From NCBI GenBank assembly GCA_964393275.1, contig CAYMTA010000034.1, positions 1-44,224 of the forward strand: 44,224 bases of DNA, read 5' to 3'. The stretch is from SLRI01 sp964393275. Lineage in GTDB: Bacteria; Pseudomonadota; Alphaproteobacteria; Geminicoccales; Geminicoccaceae. Under the pieces are notes generated by a model. It was not told where the DNA came from and did no database searches. It saw only the letters and a program-made list of their open reading frames with translations. Below, in pieces: positions 27,490 to 35,047 of this stretch (its first letter is position 1; each line of letters begins with the position of its first letter). A program made the position numbers and the translations under genes.

Positions 27490-28585
27490 GGATGAGCTCG
27501 TTGACCTCGGCGGCCTTCTCCATGTGCGGCATGTGCCCGGCCCCGGCGAACTTCGTGACCTTGATCGACGACGGCAGGCCCTCGCCGTGCTTCGTCGGCA
27601 GGATCTGGTCGGCCTCGCCCCAGATGACCTGCACCGGCACCTTCAGCTCGCCCAGCCGGTCGCGCAGGCTGCCCGCCTGCTTGCCGCCCGGCATCAGCGC
27701 GTCGCGCAACGACTTGAGCGCCGCGTCGACCCCGTCCAGCCTTTTGAACTTCAGGACGTCCTCGACCATCTCCTTGGAGATCAGCGACGGATCGCCGACC
27801 AGAAGCTCGAGCACCGGCCTGAGCTTCTTCGCCCGCTTCTCCTCGATGAAGCCGTTGATGTAGGCCATGTTGATCTCGTCGCCGAGCGCCGCCGGCGCGA
27901 TCAGCGTGGCGCTCGCCACCCGGTCCGGGTGATCGAGCGCGAGGAGGAGTGCGGTGGCCCCGCCCATCGAATGACCGACCAGATGCGCCTTCTTGAGGCC
28001 CTTGGTGTCCATGAAGGCGGCCACCGCCTTGGCCAGGCTCGGCAGCCGCGCGTCGCCCACCTCCTTGGTCGAACCGCCATGCCCGGGCAGATCGATCGCA
28101 TAGGTCTTGTGGCCGGCCGCGAGCTCCTCCTGGTTGAACATCCAGTTGTTCAGATCACCGCCATAGCCGTGGATGAAGATGATCGGGTCGCCCTCGCCGT
28201 CGCCCATCTCGAGATAGCGGATGCGGCCGGCCGCGGTGTCCGCCTCCTCCGGCTCCGGCCCGCCGGCGGCGGCGGCGTCGAAGACGAAATTGGCCTTGAA
28301 GTCGGCAACGAAGGCATCGACATCGGCGTCCGACACGGCCTCGTCGGCGACCACGCCGATCAGATAGGCGACCGGCACCGTCTCGCCGTCATTGACCACC
28401 AGCCGGCGCAACGTGCCGCTGACCGGGCTCTCGAACACGTTGGCGATCTTCGACGTCTCGATGTCGACGATCTCCTGGCCCTTCTCGATCCTGGCACCCT
28501 CGGCGACATGCCACTTCGCCACCATGCCTTCCTGCATGGCGAGGCCCCATTTCGGCATCACGATCATCTGAATGGCGTCGGCCAC
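27473..28585 (-). CDS. acoC: Acetoin dehydrogenase E2, dihydrolipoyllysine acetyltransferase (AcoC type)
   Basis: E2 of the acetoin dehydrogenase complex passes the acetyl group from E1 to CoA. The 370-residue protein has one lipoyl domain (about 1-82) with the lipoylated lysine in DIETSKIANVFESP. A short linker is followed by an alpha/beta-hydrolase fold with IFIHGYGGDLNNW and nucleophile elbow LVGHSMGGATALLLAL. This lipoyl plus hydrolase-fold build is the AcoC type of Cupriavidus and Pseudomonas, not the pyruvate dehydrogenase E2 type. The start is GTG at 28585, preceded by GAGGAGGGGG. It is separated from acoB by 89 bases holding a strong hairpin. No E3 (lipoamide dehydrogenase) gene is present in the window. 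Confidence 0.93.
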   Translation of the reverse strand: MADAIQMIVMPKWGLAMQEGMVAKWHVAEGARIEKGQEIVDIETSKIANVFESPVSGTLRRLVVNDGETVPVAYLIGVVADEAVSDADVDAFVADFKANFVFDAAAAGGPEPEEADTAAGRIRYLEMGDGEGDPIIFIHGYGGDLNNWMFNQEELAAGHKTYAIDLPGHGGSTKEVGDARLPSLAKAVAAFMDTKGLKKAHLVGHSMGGATALLLALDHPDRVASATLIAPAALGDEINMAYINGFIEEKRAKKLRPVLELLVGDPSLISKEMVEDVLKFKRLDGVDAALKSLRDALMPGGKQAGSLRDRLGELKVPVQVIWGEADQILPTKHGEGLPSSIKVTKFAGAGHMPHMEKAAEVNELIRAQAG

Positions 28586-28626
28586 GGCACCCCCTCCTCG
28601 TTCTTGCTCGATTTAAAGAAGCAGCA

Positions 28627-28657
28627 ACGCCCGGGCGCGGATGACGCGCCCGGGCGT
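28627..28657 (-). terminator. Strong intercistronic hairpin between acoB and acoC
   Basis: Perfect 13-bp inverted repeat: ACGCCCGGGCGCG, loop GATGA, CGCGCCCGGGCGT. In the direction of transcription (minus) it is followed by TGCTGCTTCTTTAAA, only partly T-rich. It could cause partial termination or protect upstream mRNA, either of which would lower E2 relative to E1. A fully effective terminator is unlikely, because acoC has no obvious promoter of its own. Confidence 0.6.
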
Positions 28658-28674
28658 GCCTCGGATCAAGAGGC

Positions 28675-29688
28675 TCAGTGGCCCTTGCCGGCGACCTCGC
28701 GCACCGCCGCCTCGATCTTGGCGGCGTTCGGCACATAGAGATCCTCGAGCGCCGGCGAGAACGGCACCGGCGAGTGCGGTGCCGTCACCATCTTCACCGG
28801 CGCCTTGAGCGCCCCGAAGATCTCCTGCGCGCACATGGCGGCGATGTCGGTCGCCATGTTGCAGCGCGGATGCGCCTCGTCGACCACCACGACCCGGCCG
28901 GTCTCCTCGCAGGTCTCGAGGATGGTGTCCCGGTCGAGCGGCGAGGTCGTGCGCGGATCGACCACCGTGCAGGAGATGCCCGACTTTTCGAGATTGTCCG
29001 CGGCCTCGTTGGCGAAGTTCACCATCCGGCCGAAGGCGATGATGGTCACGTCGTCGCCCTCGCGGGTGACGTTCGCCTCGCCGAACGGGATGGTGTACGC
29101 CTCGTCCGGCACCTCGGCCTCCTCGTCGTACATCGCCTTGTGCTCGAAGAAGATCACCGGGTCGTCGTCGCGGATCGCCTGCGCCAGAAGCCCCTTCGCC
29201 TCGTAGGCGTTGGACGGCAGGGCCACCTTCAGCCCCGGGATGTGGGTGAAGAGCGGGTAGAGGCACTGGCTGTGCTGCGACGCGGCACGGAACCCGGCGC
29301 CGTACATGGTGCGGATGGTGACGGGCGTCACCGCCTTGCCGCCGAACATGTACTTGAACTTGGCCGCCTGGTTGAAGATCTGGTCGAAGCAGACCCCCAT
29401 GAAGTCCACGAACATCAGCTCCGCCACGGGCCGGAGCCCGGTGGCGGCGGCACCGACGGCGGCACCGATGAAGGCGCTCTCGGTGATCGGCGTATCCAGC
29501 ACCCGCTCGCGGGTGAAGATCGGCATGATCCCCTTGGTGACACCCAGGGGCCCGCCCCAGGCATCCTGCTCACCCGGGGCACCCATGCCGCCCGAGATGT
29601 CCTCGCCCATCAGGATGACCCGCTTGTCGCGCTCCATCTCCTGACGGAGCGCCTCGTTGATCGCTTGACGATAAGTCTTCTTCGGCAT
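28675..29688 (-). CDS. acoB: Acetoin dehydrogenase E1 beta subunit
   Basis: This 337-residue subunit of the thiamine-diphosphate-dependent E1 pairs with AcoA. The family pattern is clear: YRQAINEALRQEMERDKRVILMGEDI at the N-terminus, the ThDP-activating glutamate region in ERVLDTPITESAFIGAAVGAA, and the C-terminal transketolase domain with VVVDEAHPRCNMATDIAAM. It resembles both pyruvate and acetoin E1-beta. The acetoin assignment rests on AcoC-type E2 next to it and the butanediol-type dehydrogenase upstream. It starts 12 bases after acoA stops. Confidence 0.92.
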   Translation of the reverse strand: MPKKTYRQAINEALRQEMERDKRVILMGEDISGGMGAPGEQDAWGGPLGVTKGIMPIFTRERVLDTPITESAFIGAAVGAAATGLRPVAELMFVDFMGVCFDQIFNQAAKFKYMFGGKAVTPVTIRTMYGAGFRAASQHSQCLYPLFTHIPGLKVALPSNAYEAKGLLAQAIRDDDPVIFFEHKAMYDEEAEVPDEAYTIPFGEANVTREGDDVTIIAFGRMVNFANEAADNLEKSGISCTVVDPRTTSPLDRDTILETCEETGRVVVVDEAHPRCNMATDIAAMCAQEIFGALKAPVKMVTAPHSPVPFSPALEDLYVPNAAKIEAAVREVAGKGH

Positions 29689-29700
29689 GACTGGCGCTCC

Positions 29701-30669
29701 TCAATAGGCCGAGGTGTAGACGTCGGTGAGCAGGTCGGCCTCGGTCGGCAGGGCACCGGCCTTGGCCTCGGCGAGCACCTGGGCGATCCGATCGCGGCTG
29801 GCCTTGTCGACCGCGTCCATGGCCGGGCCGTCGAGCAGGCCGGCCTCGGAGACGCGGTTGCGGAACAGCATCAGCGGATCCTTCTCGGCCCGGACCTTCT
29901 CGACTTCGCCGGGGGCGCGGTAGCTCATCGCGTCACCCTCGAAATGGCCGTAGTAGCGGTTCAGCCGCGAGTGGATCAGGGACGGCCCGCCACCGTCGCG
30001 AGCCCGCTCGATGGCCTCGCGCGCGGCCTCCCAGACGGCGAAGAAGTCATGGCCGTCGACCTCGTAGGCCGGCATGCCGTAGCCCTTCGCCCGATCGACC
30101 TGATTGCCCGCCACCGACCACTTGGACGCCGTCGCCTCGGCATAGCCATTGTCCTCGACGACGAAGATCGCCGGCAGCTTCCAGACATTGGCGAGGTTGA
30201 AGCTCTCGTGGGTGGTGCCCTGGTTCGAGGCGCCGTCGCCGATGAAGGCGACCGCCACGCCGCCGGTCTTGAGGTACTTGGCCGAGAGAGCGGCGCCGCA
30301 GATCAGGGGCGGCCCACCGCCGACGATGCCGTTCGCCCCCATCATGCCCTTCGACAGGTCGGCGATGTGCATCGAGCCGCCCTTGCCGCCGCACAGGCCT
30401 TCCTTGCGGCCGAAGATCTCGAACATCATGCCACGCTCGTCGCAGTTCTTGGCGATGCAATGGCCGTGCCCGCGATGGGTCGAGGCGATGGCGTCGCGGT
30501 CGTCGAGATGCATGCACACCCCCACGCCCGAAGCCTCCTCGCCGGCATAGAGATGCACGAAGCCGGGGATGTTGCCGGCCGCGAACTCCTCGTGCACCGC
30601 ATCCTCGAACTCGCGGATCAACCGCATCTTCCGATAAGCCTCGAGCAGATCGTCACGACTTAACTGCAT
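29701..30669 (-). CDS. acoA: Acetoin dehydrogenase E1 alpha subunit
   Basis: E1 alpha binds thiamine diphosphate and cleaves acetoin to acetaldehyde, leaving an acetyl group for E2. The 322-residue product has LIREFEDAVHEEFAAGNIPGFVHLYAGEE at the start, GGKGGSMHIADLSKG, and the ThDP motif GDGASNQGTTHESFNLANVWKLPAIFVVEDN (GDG to N about 28 residues). A GGGAGGA Shine-Dalgarno precedes the ATG at 30669. The shorter length compared with pyruvate dehydrogenase E1 alpha fits AcoA. A 171-base gap separates it from the dehydrogenase gene upstream. Confidence 0.92.
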   Translation of the reverse strand: MQLSRDDLLEAYRKMRLIREFEDAVHEEFAAGNIPGFVHLYAGEEASGVGVCMHLDDRDAIASTHRGHGHCIAKNCDERGMMFEIFGRKEGLCGGKGGSMHIADLSKGMMGANGIVGGGPPLICGAALSAKYLKTGGVAVAFIGDGASNQGTTHESFNLANVWKLPAIFVVEDNGYAEATASKWSVAGNQVDRAKGYGMPAYEVDGHDFFAVWEAAREAIERARDGGGPSLIHSRLNRYYGHFEGDAMSYRAPGEVEKVRAEKDPLMLFRNRVSEAGLLDGPAMDAVDKASRDRIAQVLAEAKAGALPTEADLLTDVYTSAY

Positions 30670-30708
30670 GGTCTGTCCTCCCGGTTGGCATGCCCTGAAA
30701 TTCGCGAA

Positions 30709-30758
30709 GGAGGCGTGCGCAGCGCGCCTTGCAGGCCGCGCGCGACGCGGCCGCCTCC
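30709..30758. repeat. GC-rich inverted repeat between the dehydrogenase gene and acoA
   Basis: Arms GGAGGCG (30709-30715) and CGCCTCC (30752-30758) are exact reverse complements around 36 very G+C-rich bases that can pair further. No T-run follows on either strand. In the 171-base gap before acoA it may be an mRNA-stabilising or attenuating structure; nothing else clear is seen in this gap. Confidence 0.35.
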
Positions 30759-30840
30759 CCTTGTTCCTCGTCCCTGACGCAAGTCCGGCTGGCGATCGGA
30801 CAAGCTCCCAGTGCTACCGTGCATGTCTAGGCCAGCCCCG

Positions 30841-31917
30841 TCATTTCGACAAGTCGATCAGGATCTTCATCTGGGTCCCGCCCGGATCGAGCAGCGCCTC
30901 GAAGCCGGCCGGCACGGCCTCGCCGAGGCCGATCCGCCTGGTCACGATCTTCCTCGCCGGCAGGAGGCCGGACGCGATCAGCCGCATCACGCGGGGCCAG
31001 AGATAGGTCGGGTAGCACCAGGAGCCGCGGATATCGATGTCCTTGAAGGTGACCTGGAACCAGTCGAGCGGGTTCTCGTGCGGGTGCAGGCCGGTCTGGA
31101 CAATGACACCCTGCTTGCGCACCGCATCGAGGCAATCCTTGAGCGCGTGCTCGTTGCCGACGCATTCGATCGCCACATCGACGCCGGCCCGGCCGTCGGT
31201 GGCGGCGCGCACGACCTCGCCCGGCTTCTCCCGTGAGGGGTTGATGGTGACCACGTCCGGCAGCATCGCGCGGACGAAGTCGAGCCGCGCGTCATTGACG
31301 TCCGAGACGAAGAGCGGTGCCGCACCCGCCGCCCGGGCGGCGAGCAGCACGAGGGCGCCGATCGGCCCGGCGCCGGTCACCAGCACGCTGTTGCCGGCCG
31401 CCACGCGGCCGCGGTCGCAGGCATAGACGGCAACCGCCGTGGGCTCGACCAGCGCCGCCTCCTCGTCGGTCAGCGCCTCGGGCACCTTGAAGACGTTGTA
31501 CTCCTTGACGGCCGCCAGCTCGGCCATGCCACCCCAGCCCCAGCTCAGGCCGACGAGGGCGAGGCTGCCCGAGAGGTGAAAGAGCCCGCGATCGGCATAG
31601 TGCTCGCCGGTCCGCGGCATCAAGAGCGGCTGCACCGAGACCCGGTCGCCGGGCGCGACCGACGTGACGCCGGCGCCGACCGCCTCGACCACCCCGCCGA
31701 ACTCGTGCCCCAGCACCTGCGGCGCCTTGGCGTGGCTGAAAGGGTGCGGCTCGGTCGGAATGAAGATCGGGCCGTAGCTGTACTCGTGGAGATCGGTGCC
31801 GCAGATGCCAACGAAACGGTTGCGGATCACCACCTCGTCGTCGGCCGGACGCGCCGGCGGCGCCGCGATGTCGTCGAGGCGGAGATCCTTGGCGGCGTGA
31901 AACCTCAGGGCCTGCAT
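30841..31917 (-). CDS. Zinc-dependent 2,3-butanediol dehydrogenase-type alcohol dehydrogenase
   Basis: The 358-residue medium-chain dehydrogenase has GICGTDLHEYSYGPIFIPTEPHP followed by LGHEFGGVVEAVGAGV. This stretch closely follows the (R,R)-2,3-butanediol dehydrogenase family (GICGSDLHEY...GPIFIP...GHEF). Catalytic zinc ligands are the Cys in GICG, the His-Glu of GHEF and the Glu of ALVEPTAVA. As in that family, the four structural-zinc cysteines are absent. The NAD site is VTGAGPIGALVLLAA with an acidic residue in SDVND, favouring NAD over NADP. The product of butanediol oxidation, acetoin, is the substrate of the genes downstream. A polyol or other secondary alcohol remains possible, given the sugar-type ABC transporter upstream. 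GGGAGGA precedes the ATG. Confidence 0.88.
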   Translation of the reverse strand: MQALRFHAAKDLRLDDIAAPPARPADDEVVIRNRFVGICGTDLHEYSYGPIFIPTEPHPFSHAKAPQVLGHEFGGVVEAVGAGVTSVAPGDRVSVQPLLMPRTGEHYADRGLFHLSGSLALVGLSWGWGGMAELAAVKEYNVFKVPEALTDEEAALVEPTAVAVYACDRGRVAAGNSVLVTGAGPIGALVLLAARAAGAAPLFVSDVNDARLDFVRAMLPDVVTINPSREKPGEVVRAATDGRAGVDVAIECVGNEHALKDCLDAVRKQGVIVQTGLHPHENPLDWFQVTFKDIDIRGSWCYPTYLWPRVMRLIASGLLPARKIVTRRIGLGEAVPAGFEALLDPGGTQMKILIDLSK

Positions 31918-31975
31918 TGGACGTCCTCCCGGTAAGAGACTCTACCCACGGTGGTCGCACCTGACATGGCGCCGC

Positions 31976-33067
31976 TCAAAAATAGGCAAGCCCGGTATCC
32001 CGATCGAAGAGATGCCAGCGCCCGGTGTCGAAGGTCAGCCGGCAGGCGTCGCCGCGCTGACCCATGAAGTCCGGCTTGGTCTTCACCAGGAACTTGTCCT
32101 GCCCGACCGCGGCATCGACCAGCATGTCGCCGCCCAAGGGCTCGGTGACCAGGATCCGGGCCAGAACCCCGTGGCTGCCGTCATCGGCCCGGATCCCGAT
32201 CTGATCCGGGCGAATGCCCATCCGCACCTCCGCCTGCTGGGCGGACTCGCGCAGGATCGACTCCTGCACCCCGGTCACCGGCACGGCGAAGCTCGCATGC
32301 GCGACATAGAGGTCACCGCCCCGATCCTCGATCCGGCAGTCGACGAAATTCATCGGCGGCTCGCCGACGAAGCCCGCCACCCATTCGTTCACCGGGTGAT
32401 CGTAGATTTCCTGCGGCGTGCCGAACTGCTGCAGGACACCCTCGTGCATCACCGCGATGCGGTCGGCCATCGACAGGGCCTCGAGCTGGTCGTGGGTGAC
32501 GTAGATCATGGTGGTGCCGAGCTCGCGCTGCATGATCTTGAGCTCGCCGCGCATGTGCGCCCGAAGCTTGGCGTCGAGATGGGCGATCGGCTCGTCGAAG
32601 AGGAAGAGCTGCGGCTCGCGGACGATCGCCCGGCCGATCGCGACGCGCTGCTTCTGCCCGCCCGAGAGCTCCTGCGGCTTGCGCTGGAGCAGATGGCCGA
32701 TCTGCAGGAGCTCCGTCGCCTTCTTCACCTTGCGCTCGATGGTCGCCCGGTCGGTGCGGCGCAGCAGAAGCGAGTTCGCGATGTTCTCGCGCACCGTCTT
32801 GTGCGGGTAGAGCGCGTAGTTCTCGAACACCATCGCGATGTCGCGATCCTTGGGCGGCAGGTCGTTGATCCGCCGCTCGCCGAAGCGGATGTCGCCGGCC
32901 GAGATGTGCTCGAGCCCGGCGAGCATCCGCAGCGTCGACGACTTGCCGCAGCCCGATGGCCCGAGGACCGAGAGAAACTCGCCATCGGCGCATTTCAGGC
33001 TCAGATCCTTCACGGCCTCGGTCTTGCCGTAATACTTCCAGACGTGATCGATCGTTACAGAGGCCAT
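31976..33067 (-). CDS. ABC transporter ATP-binding protein (MalK/UgpC-like)
   Basis: This 363-residue ATPase powers the two permeases upstream. Walker A is GPSGCGKSS (36-44), the signature LSGGQKQR, Walker B LFLFDEPIAHLD and the switch histidine in YVTHDQLEA. A C-terminal TOBE-type regulatory domain (about 240-363: VRMGIRPDQIGIRA) is typical of CUT1 sugar importers. In the Q-loop the usual glutamine is glutamate: AMVFENYALYPH, with Glu at residue 82, which is the position of Gln82 in E. coli MalK; the DNA codon is a clear GAG. It follows the second permease by 7 bases and precedes the dehydrogenase gene by 58. Confidence 0.94.
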   Translation of the reverse strand: MASVTIDHVWKYYGKTEAVKDLSLKCADGEFLSVLGPSGCGKSSTLRMLAGLEHISAGDIRFGERRINDLPPKDRDIAMVFENYALYPHKTVRENIANSLLLRRTDRATIERKVKKATELLQIGHLLQRKPQELSGGQKQRVAIGRAIVREPQLFLFDEPIAHLDAKLRAHMRGELKIMQRELGTTMIYVTHDQLEALSMADRIAVMHEGVLQQFGTPQEIYDHPVNEWVAGFVGEPPMNFVDCRIEDRGGDLYVAHASFAVPVTGVQESILRESAQQAEVRMGIRPDQIGIRADDGSHGVLARILVTEPLGGDMLVDAAVGQDKFLVKTKPDFMGQRGDACRLTFDTGRWHLFDRDTGLAYF

Positions 33068-33074
33068 CGAAGAT

Positions 33075-33953
33075 CTACTCTTTCACAGCACCCATGGTGA
33101 GCCCGGCCACGAGATAGCGGCGGATCAGAAGGCCGAGGAACATCATCGGCAGGGTGGTGACGACGCCCGCCGCCATGATGCTGCCCCACTGGATGTTCTG
33201 CGGCTGCACCAGCTCCTTGGTGGCGACGGGCAGGGTCTTCGCCCCGCCCGAGCCGATGATCGAGGCGAAGAGGAAGTCGTTCCACGCGAACAGGATGCAG
33301 AGCACGAGGAACGCCCCGATCCCCGGCGCCACCAGGGGCAGGATCGACAGGAAGGCGCGAAAGCGCGTCGCCCCGTCGCACATCTGCGCCTCCTCGATGG
33401 CATAGGGCACGTTGTCGAAGAAGCCCTTCAGCATCCAGATGGCGAACGGCAGGTTGAAGGTGGTGTAGGCCAGGATCAGGCCCGGGATCGTGCCGACGAG
33501 GCCGGCGCCTCTGAAGATGGCGTAGAGCGGCACCATCACCGCCACCACCGGCGCCATGCGCGTGCTGATGATCCAGAAAAAGAGATCCTGCTTGCCGCGA
33601 AAGCTGATCCGCGAGAGCGAATAGGCGCACATCGACCCCAGGATGACCGAGATCAGCGCCGATCCGCCCGCCGCCATGACCGAGTTCAGCAGATAGACGC
33701 TGAAATTGTGGTCGAGGAACAGGCTTTTGTAGTGCTTGACGGTCGGGGTGAAGTCGAAGAACAGCGTGATCCCCGACCAGTCGCCGACTGTCGGCAGCTT
33801 GAACGCCTCGAGCAGGTCCTTGAAGGACGAGACGAACATCACGAGCAGCGGCAGCACCGTCCAGACGACGTAGATCGCGAGGAAGACGGCGATCAGGACA
33901 TTGACCACCGAGCGCAGTGGCGAGCGGTACTGGACGACGTCGGACGAGGCCAT
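33075..33953 (-). CDS. ABC transporter permease, MalG/CUT1-like
   Basis: The 292-residue inner-membrane protein has about six hydrophobic spans, starting with VVNVLIAVFLAIYVVWTVLPLLVMFVSSF. The ATPase-docking EAA loop is visible as EEAQMCDGATRFRAFLSILPLVAPG. The N-terminal build resembles MalG/UgpE, the second permease of CUT1 importers. Its ATG overlaps the stop of the first permease by one base (TGATG at 33951-33955), so they are translated together. Substrate specificity is not readable from the permease. Confidence 0.93.
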   Translation of the reverse strand: MASSDVVQYRSPLRSVVNVLIAVFLAIYVVWTVLPLLVMFVSSFKDLLEAFKLPTVGDWSGITLFFDFTPTVKHYKSLFLDHNFSVYLLNSVMAAGGSALISVILGSMCAYSLSRISFRGKQDLFFWIISTRMAPVVAVMVPLYAIFRGAGLVGTIPGLILAYTTFNLPFAIWMLKGFFDNVPYAIEEAQMCDGATRFRAFLSILPLVAPGIGAFLVLCILFAWNDFLFASIIGSGGAKTLPVATKELVQPQNIQWGSIMAAGVVTTLPMMFLGLLIRRYLVAGLTMGAVKE

Positions 33954-34966
33954 CAGGTGTCCTCCGGCCGGGTCTGCGCCGTCGGGCTCTGGAAGACCCG
34001 CACCAGGATCAGGCCGAGCACGATGGTCACGGCGAGCAGGGTGAGGGCGATCGCGGCGCCGCGGCCGAGCTTGAAGAACTGGAAGCTGACGTCGAAGAGA
34101 TAGGTCGGCAGGATCTTGGTGCTGTCCGCCGGGCCGCCGCCGGTGAGCACCAGGATGTGGTCGATGAAGCGGAAATTATCCATGAACCGCAAGAGGATGG
34201 CGATCAGGAGGAAGGGGTAGATGTTGGGCAGGGTGATCTGGAAGAAGTTCCGGATCTCGCCGGCGCCGTCCACCATGTTCGCCTCGAGCTGGTCGCGCGG
34301 CACGCGCTTGAGCCCGGCCAGGACGATCAGCGTGATCAAGGGCGTCCACTGCCAGGTGTCGACGATGACGATGCCGAGCATCGCCGTCGAGGTATCGCCC
34401 AGGATCGACCGCTCGCCGAGGATCCCGGCGCTCTGCATCAGCCAGTGGTACCAGCCGAAGGTCGAGTTGTAGAGGTAGTACCAGACGAGGCCGGCCACGA
34501 CCGGCGCCATCATCATTGGCATCAGGAAGATCGTGACCAGGAGCTTCTCGTGGCGCGAGCCGTTGAGGATCACCGCGAGCAGCACGCCGAGGCCGATCTG
34601 CAGGGTCATGCACATGGCGCTGTACTGGATCAGCAGCCACCAGCCCTCCCTGAATTTGCGGTCGCGGGCGAGCCGCGTCCAGTTTGCGAAGTCGTTCCAT
34701 TTGTCGCCGGCGGCCCCGACATCGACGTCGTGCAGGCTCATCCAGACGAGCCAGAAGAACGGGTAGAGGGTGATGCAGGCGAGGACGATGATGGCCGGCA
34801 GCATCAGGTAGAAATAGTAGGCGCGCGACGGCGGCGCGTTCAGCCGCGCCGGCGGCTGGCTGATCACCCGCGCACCCTCGCGCATCTCGAGCAGGCGTTG
34901 CGCCGCGGCCGGCGAGCCGCCGCCGATGCTCCGTCCGCCCCCTGCCCCTGCCGTCGTCACCGCCAT
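33953..34966 (-). CDS. ABC transporter permease, MalF/CUT1-like
   Basis: The 337-residue inner-membrane protein begins with a roughly 45-residue cytoplasmic tail rich in Gly, Ala and Arg, unusually long for the smaller CUT1 permeases. The first span is YYFYLMLPAIIVLACITLYPFFWLVWMSL, and about five more follow. The EAA loop is LEANMVDGAGEIRNFFQITLPNIYP. It is the partner of the MalG-like permease, with a one-base overlap. Its ATG lies 81 bases after the binding-protein stop, beyond an intercistronic hairpin. Confidence 0.93.
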   Translation of the reverse strand: MAVTTAGAGGGRSIGGGSPAAAQRLLEMREGARVISQPPARLNAPPSRAYYFYLMLPAIIVLACITLYPFFWLVWMSLHDVDVGAAGDKWNDFANWTRLARDRKFREGWWLLIQYSAMCMTLQIGLGVLLAVILNGSRHEKLLVTIFLMPMMMAPVVAGLVWYYLYNSTFGWYHWLMQSAGILGERSILGDTSTAMLGIVIVDTWQWTPLITLIVLAGLKRVPRDQLEANMVDGAGEIRNFFQITLPNIYPFLLIAILLRFMDNFRFIDHILVLTGGGPADSTKILPTYLFDVSFQFFKLGRGAAIALTLLAVTIVLGLILVRVFQSPTAQTRPEDT

Positions 34967-35000
34967 GCGTTCTCGCTCACCCGGGCCGCCTGCCGAGAGC

Positions 35001-35030
35001 GGGCCGACGGATCGATCGATCCGCCGGCCC
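35001..35030 (-). terminator. Intercistronic hairpin after the binding-protein gene
   Basis: GGGCCG, A, CGGATCGATCGATCCG (itself a palindrome), C, CGGCCC: a 6-bp stem, an A/C mismatch, then at least 6 more pairs. It lies between the binding-protein stop (35048) and the permease start (34966), with no T-run. Such hairpins after binding-protein genes are known to raise binding-protein mRNA over that of the permeases; that role is inferred here. Confidence 0.55.
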
Positions 35031-35047
35031 GGCCGTCACGTGATCGA

